Shown here: positions 1-13,639 of the stretch, in pieces
Position numbering within the stretch: position 1 is the stretch's first letter
Layout of the letters: each line of letters begins with the position of its first letter
DNA from: Elephas maximus indicus
Lineage: Eukaryota > Chordata > Mammalia > Proboscidea > Elephantidae
Length of the DNA: 64,000 nt
Assembly (NCBI RefSeq): GCF_024166365.1
Contig: NC_064820.1
Location: 52,367,501-52,431,500, forward strand
Reading direction: 5' to 3'
Program-made: the position numbers and the translations under genes
Notes under the pieces: generated by a model
Seen by the model: the letters and a program-made list of their open reading frames with translations, nothing else
Told to the model about the DNA's origin: nothing
Databases searched by the model: none

Positions 1-383
1 CATTCAGCACAAAGCTAACACAACAGTAGGCTAATTAGTCCTCAAACCCCAGAAGGTTGGATTGTTTTCTAGTGCGGAGCTCCTGGAAACAAACAATCTC
101 ACTACGGCTGAACGGTAGTGGTGAAATCTCCCTTCTCGAATGAACACATCAGTGACCTCTGACATCAGCACAGTTGTGCATACATACAAGGCAGGTAGGA
201 ATGCCAGAAAATGCAATATCATCAGGAAGTGACTCTCATCTCTAGAGTCCTATGTACTTAACAAACAATAAGCTTAACAGTCATTCACACTAATTGATGA
301 AAATCAGTGGAAAAAACAGGAAGTCACGATACAAAATCTCCTTTATCAGAATGCAAGACATTGGCTGGCAATATACATAGAAT

Positions 384-890
384 GTTATTGTTGTTGTTGC
401 TGTTAGGTACCATAGAGTCGGTTCTGACTCAGAGCAACCCTATGTACAACAGAATGCAACAATGCCCAGGCCTGTGTCATCCTTGTAATTGTTCCTATGT
501 TTGAGCCTATTGTTGCAACCACTGTGTCAATCCATCTCGTTGAGTGTCTTTCACTTTTTCACTAACCCTCTACTTTACCAAGCATGATGGCCTTCTCCAG
601 GGACTGGTCCCTCCTGATAACATGGCCAAAATAAACAAGATGAAGTCTCACTATGCTCGTTTCTAAGGAGCATTCTGGCTGTACTTCTTCCAAGACTGAT
701 TTATTCGTTCTTTTGGCAGTCCATAGTATGTTCAATATTCTTTACCAATACCATAATTCAAATTCAGTAATTCTTCTTCAGTCTTCCTTAATTATTGTTC
801 AGCTTTTGTATACGCATGAGACGACTGAAAATATCACCACTTGGGTCAGGCACACCTTAGTCCTCAAAGGGACATCTTAACTTTGTCACT
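384..890 (-). mobile_element. RTE-clade LINE 3' fragment
   Basis: Reverse complement of the last ~500 bp of the RTE seen complete at 30692-33896. It begins with the TTGTTGTTG-type tail complement and includes the match to 'aaggagcattctggctgt', which in sense encodes the PECSLEA region near the C-terminus of the RT protein. 5'-truncated and decayed. Confidence 0.88.
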
Positions 891-2605
891 ATGAATACAC
901 AGAATAAGGACATTATTTTTAAAAGAGCCCCTGTGTAAGAGTGATTCAATAAAATAATGCTAGAATTGCAGAAATTGGCAAATGGTCTGGTAACCAACTT
1001 TTCCGTTGTAAATTACTCACATAATAAAATCAATTCACAAAAGTACCCACTATTTGTGAAAGCACAATGCTTGGCACTATTACCTTTTTATTAAATAGAT
1101 GAAAAATATAATTTTAGCTGATAAATATACAATCACTGTTAGTGATCTCAAAATATTCATATGTATGTGTATATGCGTACATATGTGTAAGTTGTTCACA
1201 TGAGCAAAATTCATTAAGACTAAGACCATGTCCTTACTATATAAAGATCAACGCAATTTTTTAAGCAATTATCCATATATTCCCTTGTTACCATGGTAGA
1301 AACAAAAACCTGAGATATTTTGACTGAATTTTTCAGCTTGCACCCAATTATTTCTAACAGTATTGATAAGACCTGACTCTTATATTTAGTCCCTAAAGGT
1401 TTCTAACATCATCCTCTCCTGAGAAAGAAGGGGGACACAGTACTTCTGCCCTACTTACACGGGGAGGTAGGAGAAAAGCACTTGCCAGACAAAGCAATAG
1501 AGCTCTTGGGCTCTGGCAGGTGAAAGACGCACCTAGCCAGCTATCTGGGAGCCTCAGTGGAGCACAACCCTGTCCCTTGAGAGGAGTAGAAAGGAAACAG
1601 CCTAAGAAATCATCCTGAAATGAGATGCTACATCATTAGCCATAGTGCTAAACCCAAGACGTGCCCTGGAGTCAAGCAAGTGCTTACGACACACTAAGCA
1701 GTGTTGTGGAGTTGACCAAGAGCAAACTGAGTATACTTCCTCAGCCATGATAAGGCTTATCAAAATATCCAGGAAAACTCCTTTTGGTATCTTCATTTCC
1801 CAATACTTCCCACTCCTACCCTGTGCAAATTTAGTTTTAAGTGTCATTATCTCAGTCACTAAATTATCAACAAACCTAAGTTCAAATTTTAGGAATCACA
1901 GTAAAGCACCTCCCCTCAAGTCTCCTTCAGGAAAGGGCCTGAGATGAACAGACCATGACTACGAATATTGCCAGGATCTGTGAGAGATTACTCACACATA
2001 GCTTTTCCTTTAGGAAAAAAAAAAAAATGCTGTCAGAATTTTGTCTGACTTATTTTTGCTTTTTCTCAATGCATTATCCTGACACATAATGGGTTTTGCA
2101 AAATATTATAGTGGTATTGAGAGTATATAAAAATCATTAAAGCAATAAGACATAAATGACTTTTGCATGAAAATAAGTATTTATATGATTACTTCTTTAA
2201 TTAGGATTTTTTTAAGAAAAACAGTGTATAATTATAGATTTGGAAATCTACTTTTCCCAGATATGTGCCAGTTATGAATCTAAATAACTGTTTAATTGAT
2301 GCCTGCCATTTTACTTTTCATCTACACAAAGGAAAACTAAATATTTCAAACTATACCATGCTGGAGTTTATTTAGAGTACTAGCCCACTTCTTAATCATC
2401 TCCCATTTCTTTAAAATGCATGCTAAAATGAAGTCTTTACCTACTTTCTTCCTTTGTTCAGTGGCAATTGTTTTTAAAGAGATACTTTGTTTTGCAAGAC
2501 TTTCCTTGGAAAATACGGAGAATCTGAATTTCATGAATTTCATTCATTCAGAAGATTCTGGCACACTCTTCTAATCCCTAAAATGGGGCCCTACGTGAGG
2601 CTTTG

Positions 2606-2836
2606 AATCACTCACTTTGGACATGTTATCAAGAGGCATCAGTCCATGGAGATGGGCAGCATGTTTAGTAGAGGGTCAGTGAAAAAGAGGAAGATCCTCA
2701 ACAGTGGCTGAATGAGCACAAACACAGCAACAACTGTGAGGATGGTGCAGGATCAGGCATTGTTTCATTCTGTTGTACACAGGGTCATTATGAATCTGAA
2801 GCGACTCATAGCAACAGCACCTAACCACAACAACAT
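2606..2836 (+). mobile_element. RTE-clade LINE 3' fragment
   Basis: Sense copy of the final ~230 bp of the RTE family, from the stretch encoding 'DQSLEKDIMLG' to the terminal CACCTAACCACAACAACA tail. Severely 5'-truncated. Confidence 0.85.
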
Positions 2837-3333
2837 GTTTTTATCCAGCAAGTGGGAAAAAAGGTTTAATTATTTGATATGTGTCATCATTTTGAAAAGT
2901 GTGGTCTCTTTTAAGATTGTTGAAGAAATATGCATATCACATGTAATCATTTAATTGAAACCAAAATTCTAAACAAAGTTCAGAATTTTATTTCCATGTG
3001 AATGTTGAACCTTGTATATTTCTGGAAAGACAGTGTTTACTTTCGTTATTAAGACTGAAAGATGTTTTCATGTAAAAACTGTGATACGAGTTACAACATA
3101 TTTCCATTGGGGACTGAGGAACAGATCATATTCTACACTTGATTTCAACCTTTAAAATTCTAAAGAACATGACAACCTTACATACCTTAGAATAAGGTCA
3201 CTTATAAGTTTGCCACCATAAGTATCTTCCCAGTGGAAGAAACAAACATGATTATTTAGCAGGTTTTTTTTTTTTAATATGAACATCCTTTCAAACTCTT
3301 AATGATGTATGAACTATAAATGTCATTAAAAAG

Positions 3334-3496
3334 CCAAAAACCAAACTCGTTGCCATGAAGTCGATTACAACTCATAATGACCCTATAGGACAGAGTAGAA
3401 GTGCCCCATAGGGTTTCCAAGGAGCGGCTGGTGGATCTGAACTGCCAACCTTTTGGTTAGCAGCTTAGCTCCTATGCACTGTGCCATCAGGGCTCC
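3334..3496 (-). mobile_element. AfroSINE
   Basis: tRNA-derived SINE of Afrotheria in reverse orientation: tail complement (ccaaactcgttgcc), the conserved 'ctataggacagagtagaa' core, then the complement of the tRNA-like head ending 'ggctcc'. Imperfect 13-bp target-site duplications flank it (3316-3328 and 3497-3509, 11 of 13 matching). Such SINEs carry a pol III A/B-box promoter and use LINE machinery in trans. Confidence 0.92.
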
Positions 3497-4573
3497 ATTA
3501 ATGTCATCAGGTTTTAAAAAATTCTTCATCTGGATTCTGCTATGTACTTTTGAAAACAAGAGCTTTCAAGTTATACATGTCCTAAAATTCATTCACTGTA
3601 TGCATAAATAACAGAGGTTACTACTGTCAGGCAAAATATATCTCAAAGAAGTCACTCCAAGGCTCTGCGTGGCAGAAGTATGGATTTTCCACAGTTACTG
3701 CCATTCAGAACTGTGGACAGCTCCCATTAAATTAAAGCATGGAGTTAAAAATTAGTTTCCAAGCACAACTTAAAGTACTGCCGTTTTTTATTGCTGTATT
3801 AGCTTGCTGTTTAATAAAAGCCAGTTAAAACCGCTTAGCATGCACACATACTCCCTTGGTTTATTCTTTTTTCTTTTTCGCCACGAGCTCTGTAAAATTA
3901 AATAAATAAATAAAGGCCACCCTGAGTTACTCCTTTTCAGTTTTAAATAGAACGCTCAGCCTTGTTCAGGAGCTAATACAACGTGGCGGCAGGGTGTGCG
4001 CAAGCTAATAAGAGGATCTACTTCACGACCTTCATTTGACAATCTCTTTTTTTTTTTTTTTTAAACGTGCTCATAAACCGAATGAATACTTGGGTGACAA
4101 GTAGGATCAGGAAACGCCTTGATTTTAATTTCTGAGGCAGAGTTCCCGGCCGACAGCTTTCCTGCCCCTTGTTCCCGAGCTGGGAAAAGGGAAAGAGAAT
4201 TCTGAAATAGACTTTTAGTCAAGGTCAAGAAAGGGTGTCACTGTTTCAGGAAGGGGGCTCTGGGAACACCCCATCTCTGTTTCGGCAACTCGAGGTTTCC
4301 TGTCACTCCTGCTCAGCCAGGCAGCCCCAGTCCACTGAAATGCCAACTCAGGGACTACCGAAGCGCAAATTACCCTTCCTCAGCCTGCTTGTCACTCCAG
4401 AACTATTCTGGAGAAATTCTTTTGAGGATACCCAGTGCCTATAAGCAGATGAAAAACAGATTAACACTCCCCAGGGGCGAGAGCGGCTGGAGCAGCTAAG
4501 ACCCGTGAGTCACTGTCTCCTGTTGTCCCATCCTCTCCTGAACCCCAGGAGCGTCTTTTTCCCTTTTGGGAGG

Positions 4574-4605
4574 GAACACTTCTAGGAGAGAACACTTCTA
4601 GGAGA
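4574..4605. repeat. Tandem 16-bp duplication in intron 1
   Basis: GAACACTTCTAGGAGA occurs twice head to tail (4574-4589 and 4590-4605), perfectly matched, about 380 bp downstream of the exon 1 donor. Function unknown. Confidence 0.85.
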
Positions 4606-4981
4606 GACAGCGCGAGCAACGATGTCACTCCCAAGGCGCCTCTGCCCGCTTCCTTACACTCCCATCACCGAAGTAAAAGTTTTCCTGGTGCAACTTCGCA
4701 TCCTCGCATGCGAGGGGTCACAGTGGCCTTTTTCTTCCCGATGTGTCCCCAAAGTCCACAAGGGACAGGAGGTTCCCGGGCAACAGGAACTCGCCCTTCA
4801 ATCTCCTCCTTAGCAGAAACTAGTTGAAGAGTCGAGCCCAGGAGCCCGAGTAGAAGCCCCGGCAGCTCCACCCCCGCCGCCCGGCACCCCTCCCTACGGG
4901 TCCCCGGGGCGCCCCCCTCCCAGAACCGGGAAGCGGCTTGGAGGGCGCGCCTGGACAGGAGGGTGGGGCGGAGATGGGGGC

Positions 4982-7230
<2,249 letters not shown>

Positions 7231-7392
7231 ACCGAAAAACAAACAAACAAAAAAACCCAAACCCATTGCTGTGGAGTCAATTCTGACTCATAGCAACCCT
7301 ATAGGACAACGTAGAACTGCCCCACAGGGTTTCAAACTGCCAACCTTTTGGTTCCCAGCTGAAGGCTTAACCACTACACCACCAGGACTCCT
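7231..7392 (-). mobile_element. AfroSINE
   Basis: Reverse-oriented copy with tail complement (aaacaaacaaacaaaaaaac), the core 'ctataggacaacgtagaa', and a head ending 'ggactcct'. A small internal deletion removes the 'ccaaggagcgcctgg' part. Confidence 0.9.
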
Positions 7393-7949
7393 AAATTCAA
7401 GGGGTCAGATGAGGATACCAGGTGCCAAGGATGGATAAAAACAAAAAATGCGTAAAACACATTTCCACCTAAGAAAGGCCCAGTTACTCAGGCATCTTTT
7501 CTTTATTAGACTCAAGATGTGTCCTTACTTTTCTTCCATTTTGTAAACTTCCCCAATCATTCTATTTTCAGTCATCAATGTGGCAATGTCTATTTTAACA
7601 TGAATTTTTAATTTTTTAATAATGTAAAAATATACCATCTAAAATGTTATGGTAACAAAATAGTTATATTAGTCAGTTTCTCTTATCTTCTAGCCAGTCC
7701 TTCTATTTGTTCCATTTTAACTTTTTCTTAACTGTGATCAGGAAGTTATTTTAGTAAGCATTTTTTTTTATTTTTGTTTTTGTTTAGTTTTAGTGTCTTT
7801 TCAAAACCAATATGACATAATTACTGAAAAATAAGATCTCAGAATAGAACTAAGGAATGTCTAAATAAGGTCACAAGTCATTGGTTTCTCCAGGGACAGC
7901 TTTTAGACCATATTTCATTCATTCTAACTCTCAAAAATACATTAGGGGC
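7393..7949. other. AT-rich intergenic stretch
   Basis: No gene or clear repeat recognised; contains T-rich runs around 7760-7790. Confidence 0.5.
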
Positions 7950-8140
7950 AGTAAGTTTATGTTAATGGGGAAGGAACAACTCAGAAAAGGATGGTGAGAA
8001 TGGTTGCACAACTTGAAGAATGTAGTTGGTAACACCAAATTGTACATGTAGAAATCATTGAATTGGTGTATGTTCTGCTGTGTATATTCTCAACAGCAAC
8101 AACAAAAATAAAATAAATTATATAAAAATTTTTTAAATTG
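7950..8140 (+). mobile_element. L1 3' UTR tail
   Basis: Contains 'ggttgcacaacttgaagaatg', 'aattgtacatgtagaaatca' and an A-rich end (caacaacaaaaataaaataaa), the layout of an L1 3' terminus. Heavily 5'-truncated. Confidence 0.55.
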
Positions 8141-8335
8141 AAGATATATTTATTATGTCACTGTATTGACTTAAAATTATCAGCATTATGAAGTTAGATT
8201 TCTTCATCTTTACACTCAGAGTGTCGATATAAAGCTGTTTAGACTATGGACTTAAATAAAAGGCTTTCTTAAGAAGAAGACAAAAGTTGCAATAAGATCA
8301 GGGCAGAGAGAAAACAATGAAAAGATAAAAGCAAT

Positions 8336-8355
8336 GAGAGAGAGAGAGAGAGAGA
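8336..8355. repeat. (GA)n microsatellite
   Basis: Ten GA dinucleotides in a row within purine-rich surroundings; it produces an artefactual Ser-Leu repeat frame on the minus strand. Confidence 0.9.
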
Positions 8356-8528
8356 TAACTGAAAGAGCAAGAAATTGTGGGGAAAATGAGAACGTGAGAA
8401 AATGTATTTATAAAAGTTGGCCAAATCATGAAACTCATTTTCTGTGGCAAGGAGAGACAATATTTCCTTCATTGTTTCAATTGTTCTGTGGCATTTCCGA
8501 ATTTATTACATGAGTTAGATTGTTTCAC

Positions 8529-8733
8529 CACCACCAGTTGTCCTGGAGTCAACTCCTACTCATGGTGAACTCATGTGTGTCAGAGTAGAAGTGTGTGCCA
8601 CAGGGCGTTCAATGGTTGATTTTTGAGAAGTAGACTGCCAGGCCTTTCTCCCAAGGTACCCCTGGGTAGACTTGAACCTCCAGCCTTCTGGTTAGCAGTT
8701 GAGCACGTTAACTGTTTATACCACCCAGGAACT
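8529..8733 (-). mobile_element. AfroSINE, longer subfamily
   Basis: Reverse copy of a longer variant: 'gtgtgtcagagtagaa' in the core, then an extra middle block (caatggttgatttttgagaagtagactgccaggcc) absent from the standard SINE, then the head complement with 'cttctggttagcagttgagc'. The same variant recurs at 21272 and 60650. Confidence 0.82.
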
Positions 8734-9619
8734 TTGGATAGAAATCAAGGACCAAATATTTGCTCAGAGTGTGGTTGGGGGAGATAAGAACAAGGTGGGC
8801 TCCTGTTTTCTTTATCTTACCACTCTCCAGCCCCAGACCTAAATTTTACTTTCCTATTGTCACTTCCTTTTCTTCAGCATCTTATACCTCCTTTCCTTTC
8901 CTCTTCCTGACCCCTCCAAACACATATGCACCATGTCCCAGAACAGGCCTGAGCCTTGAGGATAATCTCTTCTTAACATGTTCCACTGTGTGTCCATTGA
9001 CAAACTATCTCAGGCTGAAATCCACTAGGCTAAATTAGATTCATGTTGTCTTCAAAGTCGTATAAGAAATAGGATTACCATTATGTTTCATACCACATCA
9101 TTACATGCCCATGATATCAAAGTGCCTTGTATTTTGGAGGAATTAGACTTCTGTGGACTCATCAGAGAATATAAATTATAAATTCATTTCATGAGAATGT
9201 CCTATCAGTAGTTGTAATGAGTGCCATTCAGTGTATACAAGAATCGTGTGTCTTTTAAAATGTTCCCTGTCTCCTTTAATACTCTGCTTAAAATCAAATT
9301 GCCAACAGTGGCAGAAGATTAATATGAATCTAAAATAAAAGCTCCATGCAGCAGACGCAAGCACGTGTGAAATGAAACAAAAAAGATAGATGGGAGACTT
9401 AAAGTTTAACAGCTCATTGGAAAATTCTCACTGAAACTTAAAGGTTTAGGGGATGAAACAATTTGGTCCTCTGAGTAGGACAGAACATGTTAAACACTTT
9501 TACATGTAAGGAAATAAAATAATAAAAACTATCTGTATTGAAGAAGGCAATGGTAATGAACACTGAAAGGAAATGGTCACCAAAGGCAATTCATAGTCTC
9601 TCTGTGTCTTATATACAAG
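8734..9619. other. Intergenic stretch
   Basis: C/T-rich on the plus strand at 8810-8950, then AT-rich. No repeat family or gene identified with confidence. Confidence 0.5.
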
Positions 9620-10165
9620 CAAATTTGATTATCTACCTGAAAAGCAACTGTCAACATCATGCTTAATGTGAAATACTAGAACTTGAAAGTCAAGAACGAG
9701 ACGCTCATACTCAGCATTTCTGCAATTTGTGGTATTTTTCAGTTAATAATATTGTCTCTCTAAAAAAACAAAAGAATCAATTGGATAGCCATTATAATTA
9801 ATAAAATAATTTAGAAAACTGGAGTAAAGTCAATATGAAAAAATCAATATTTTGCTAAGGATTACCAATAACCATTAAGAAATATATATTAAAAAAAGTC
9901 TTTTTAAAATTGCAACATTAACCTATTATCTGTAAAGATTTAATGTTATAAAGATAATGATTCTTCCCAAATGGATTTTTAAATTTCAGACAAATTTGTG
10001 TGATTTGTGTTAGGATTTTCTCAGTGTGGGGAGAACATGATAAAATATTTTTAAAGTTTATTTGGATTCATAAATTGTTTTCAAAATAGTCAATATCCCA
10101 GGGCTTAAAAAATGACAGTAATGAGGGAGTTCCCAAAGTATTAGAGCTCTTCAATGTAGCACTTA
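9620..10165 (+). mobile_element. Old HAL1/L1 fragment
   Basis: Diverged match to L1-type RT-coding sequence: 'aacatcatgcttaatgtgaaa', 'gaacgagacgctcatactc' and 'attcttcccaaatggattt', in the order found in HAL1/L1 ORF2. Many indels. It abuts a younger L1. Confidence 0.55.
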
Positions 10166-10169
10166 GCAC

Positions 10170-12297
10170 AGAAAGAGATTGTCTTAAAGTCCAACACCCA
10201 TTCCTGATAAAAACTCTCAAAAAAAATAGGTATAGAAGGGAAAACCTTCCACATAATGAAGGGCATCTATACAAAATCTACAGCCAACATCATACTTAAT
10301 GGAGAGAGGCTGAAAATATTCCCCTTGAGAACAAGACAAGGATGCCCTTTATCACCACTCCTATTTAACATTGTGCTAGAAGTCCTTGCTAGAGTGATAA
10401 GGTAAGAAAAACAAAAACAGGGAATGCAAACTGGTAATGAATAAGTAAAACTGTCCCTAAATTTGTGGATGATATGATACTATACATAGAAAACCCAAAA
10501 GGTTCCATGAGAAAACTACTGAAACTATTAGATTTAGCAGAGTAGCAAGATACAAGATAAACAAACAAAAATCAGTTGGATTCCTATACACCAATAAAGA
10601 GAATTATGAAAAGGAAATCAGGAAAACAATAGCATTTATAATAGCCCCTAAGAAAATAAAAAAATAAAATACTTAGGAATATCTAACCAGGGACGTAAAA
10701 GACTTATACAAAGAAAACCACAAAACACTACTGCAAGAAACCAAGAAATGTGCATAGATAGAAAAACATACCATGCTCATGGATAGGTAGGCTCAACATT
10801 GTGAAAATGAGAATTCTACCCAAAGCACTCTACAAATACAATGCAATCCCGATCCAAATACCAACAACATTCTTTAAAGAGATGGAAAAGCTAATCATTA
10901 ACTTCATATGGAAAGGAAAGTCTCCCTGAATAAGTAAAGCACTACTGATGAAGAAGAATAAAGTAGGAGAACTTGCACTACCTGACCTCAGAACATACTG
11001 TACTGCCGTGGTAGTCAAAGAAGCCTGGTACTGGTACAATGACAGATATTTTGACCAATGCAACAGAATTGAGAACCCAGATGTAAATCCATCCACCTAC
11101 AGTCACCTGATCTTCAACAAGGGCCCAAAGTCCATCAAATAGGGAAAAGTCAGCCCTTTTAACAAATGGTACTGGCAAAACTGGATGTTCATCCTCAAAA
11201 AATGAAACAGGACCTATACCTCACACCATACACAAAAATTAATTCACTAATTCAAGATGGATCAAGGACCTAAATATAAAACCAAAAACTATAAAGATCA
11301 TAGAATTAAAAATAGGATCAACACTAAAGTTCTTAATACATGTCATTAACAGGATAAAAACCATAACTAACAACACACGAACTTCAGAAGATTAGCTAGA
11401 TAACTGGGATCTTCTAAAAATTAAACACTTATGTTCATCAAAAGACTTCACCAAAAGAGTAAAAAGAGAACCTACAGACTGGGAAAAAGTTTTGCCTATC
11501 ACAAATCCTACAAAGGTCTAATCTCTAAAATCTACAGGAAAATTCAACACCTCTACAACAAAGAGACAATCCAATTAAAAAATGGGCAAAAGAAATGAAC
11601 AGGTACTTCACCAAAGAAGATATTCAAGTGGCTAACAGACACATAAGGAAATACTCACGATCACTAGCCATTCAAGAAATGCAAATCAAAACCACAATGA
11701 AATACCATCTCACTCTGGTGTTACTGTTATAAATAAAAAAAAAAGAAAATAACAAATGTTGGAGAGGCTGCGGGGAGATTGGAACTCTTATGCACTGCAG
11801 GTGGGAATGCAAAATGGTACAACCATTTTGGAAAATCATATGGCACTTCCTTAGAAAGCTAGAAATAGAAATACTATATGATCCAGCAGTCCTACTCCTA
11901 GGAATATATCCTAGAGATATAAGAGCCATCACACAAATAGACATATGCGTACCCATGTTCGTTGCATCACTGTTCACAGTAGCAAAAAAGATGGAAACAA
12001 CCTAGATGCCTATCAACAGATGAATGGATAAACAAACTATGATACATACACACAATGGAGTACTATACAATGTTAAAGAACAATGATGAATCTGTGACGA
12101 ATTTTACAACATAGATGAATCTGGAGGGCATTATGCTGAGTGAAATAGGTCAATCACAAAGGAACAAATATTGTATGAGACCACTACTATAAAAACTCAT
12201 AAAAAGGTTTACACACAAAAAGAAACAATCTTTGATGGTTACAAGGGAGGGGAAAAGTGGGAATGGAAAAACAAAAACAAAAAAGAAAAAAAAAAAA
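10170..12297 (+). mobile_element. L1 LINE, 5'-truncated (ORF2 3' half and 3' UTR)
   Basis: About 2.1 kb of L1 in sense. The start falls within the ORF2 RT domain ('aagacaaggatgccctttatcacc' encodes RQGCPLSP). Conserved downstream blocks are still readable at 10948-11142 (LALPDLRTYCTAVV, WYWYNDRY) and 11790-12003 (CKMVQPFWKIIWHFLRKLEI, LLGIYPRD), the ORF2 C-terminal region. Several stops and frameshifts make it non-coding. It ends in an A-rich tail into which a MaLR LTR inserted. Confidence 0.9.
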
Positions 12298-12302
12298 GAG
12301 AC

Positions 12303-12808
12303 TGCCTTAGTTATCTAGTGCTGCTGTAACAGAAATACTACAAGTGGATGGCTTTAGCAAAAAGAAATTTATTCTCTCACAGTCTGCTAGGCTAGAAGTC
12401 CGAATTCAGGGCATCAACTCCAGGAGCTGGAGGAAGATCCTTATCATCAATCTTCCCCTGGTCTAGGAGCTTCTCAGGGCAGGGACCCAGGTCCAAAAGA
12501 CATGCTCTTCTCCTGGCTCTTTTTCCCCCTTAGTATAAGGTCCCCATGTCTCTCTCCTTGCTTCTCTCTTTTATATCTCAAAAGAGATTGGCTTAAAACA
12601 CAACCTAATCTTATAAATTGAGTCTTGCCCCATTAACATACATTAACATAGCTGCAGCTAATCCCACCTCATTAACATAGAAATTGGATTTACAACACAC
12701 AGGAAAATCACATCAGATGACAAAATGGTGGACAATCACACAATATTGGGAATCATGGCCTAGTCAAGTTGACAGGTATTTTCGGGGGGCACAGTTCAAG
12801 CCATGACA
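12303..12808 (-). mobile_element. MaLR (ERVL-type) solo LTR
   Basis: A 506-bp LTR in minus orientation: on that strand it starts TGTCATGGCTTGAACTGTG and ends CTAAGGCA. It is bounded by a perfect 5-bp target duplication GAGAC (12298-12302 and 12809-12813), the length expected for ERVL/MaLR integrase. It sits at the 3' end of the adjoining L1, so it is younger than that L1. Further copies are at 22224, 39109, 47646 and 54526. Confidence 0.88.
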
Positions 12809-12813
12809 GAGAC

Positions 12814-13286
12814 AGAAAAGTCAATGTAGTGCAATAAAAAAGCAGAAATAAACTCTAGCATTGATTATATCTCAAAGGTGTCATTTCTAGTCAATGAACA
12901 AAGGGTATATTGTACAGTAAATGGTGCTAGGTGGTTACTTAATGATTCAAGGATAAAGAAAGGTAGAATCTAATCTTATGTTATTTACTAAAATGACTTT
13001 AAGATGATTCAATATTGTAATGTAAATACTAAATACTAAATGCATGATAGGTAAAAATGCAGGTAAATGCTTATAAAACCATACCTTTGGAAAGACCTTC
13101 AAATTATGATAGCAAAGAAACCACAAAGGAAAATATTGATTTATCTGATTACATATAAAACTTGTGTTTCAAAAAAGAATAGGTATTTTTAAAGACAAAG
13201 AGCAAACTAGGAAATGTTGGCAAAATATGTATCACAAGAAGAATTGATATCCTTCATATGTAAACAGTTATGTATAAGACAACTAA
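12814..13286. other. AT-rich intergenic stretch
   Basis: No feature recognised; short direct repeats of 'taaatactaaatac' near 13020. Confidence 0.5.
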
Positions 13287-13514
13287 GGAGCGCTGATGGC
13301 CTAGTGGTTAAGAGCTCTGCTGCTAACTGAAAGGTTGGCAGTTCAAACTCACCAGCTGTTCCCTGGGAGAAAGATGTGGCAGTCTGCTCCTATAAAGATT
13401 ATAGTCTTGGAAACCCTATAGGACAGTACTACTCTGTCCTATAGTGAAGAATCCAACTGATCCTATAATGTCACTATGATTCAGAATCTACTCGATAGCA
13501 ATGGGTTTTTTCCA
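13287..13514 (+). mobile_element. AfroSINE (near full length)
   Basis: Sense copy starting 'ggagcgctgatggcctagtgg' (A box) with a B-box-like 'ggcagttcaaactcacc', the 'gagaaagatgtggcagtctgc' middle block and the 'actatgattcagaatctactcg' tail. A short duplication disturbs the region around 13430-13465. Confidence 0.9.
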
Positions 13515-13639
13515 GTAGGAGAAAAAACAAAAACCTGAATCAGTGATTCAACAGAGAAGAAATCCAAGTATCTAATAAATACATAATGATAACCAATAAC
13601 ATATGAAATCAAAGTAATAAAAGTTAAAAAAAAACAGAA

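Noticed and set aside
8269-8472. Frame with a Ser-Leu repeat
   Set aside because: Translation of a (GA)n microsatellite.
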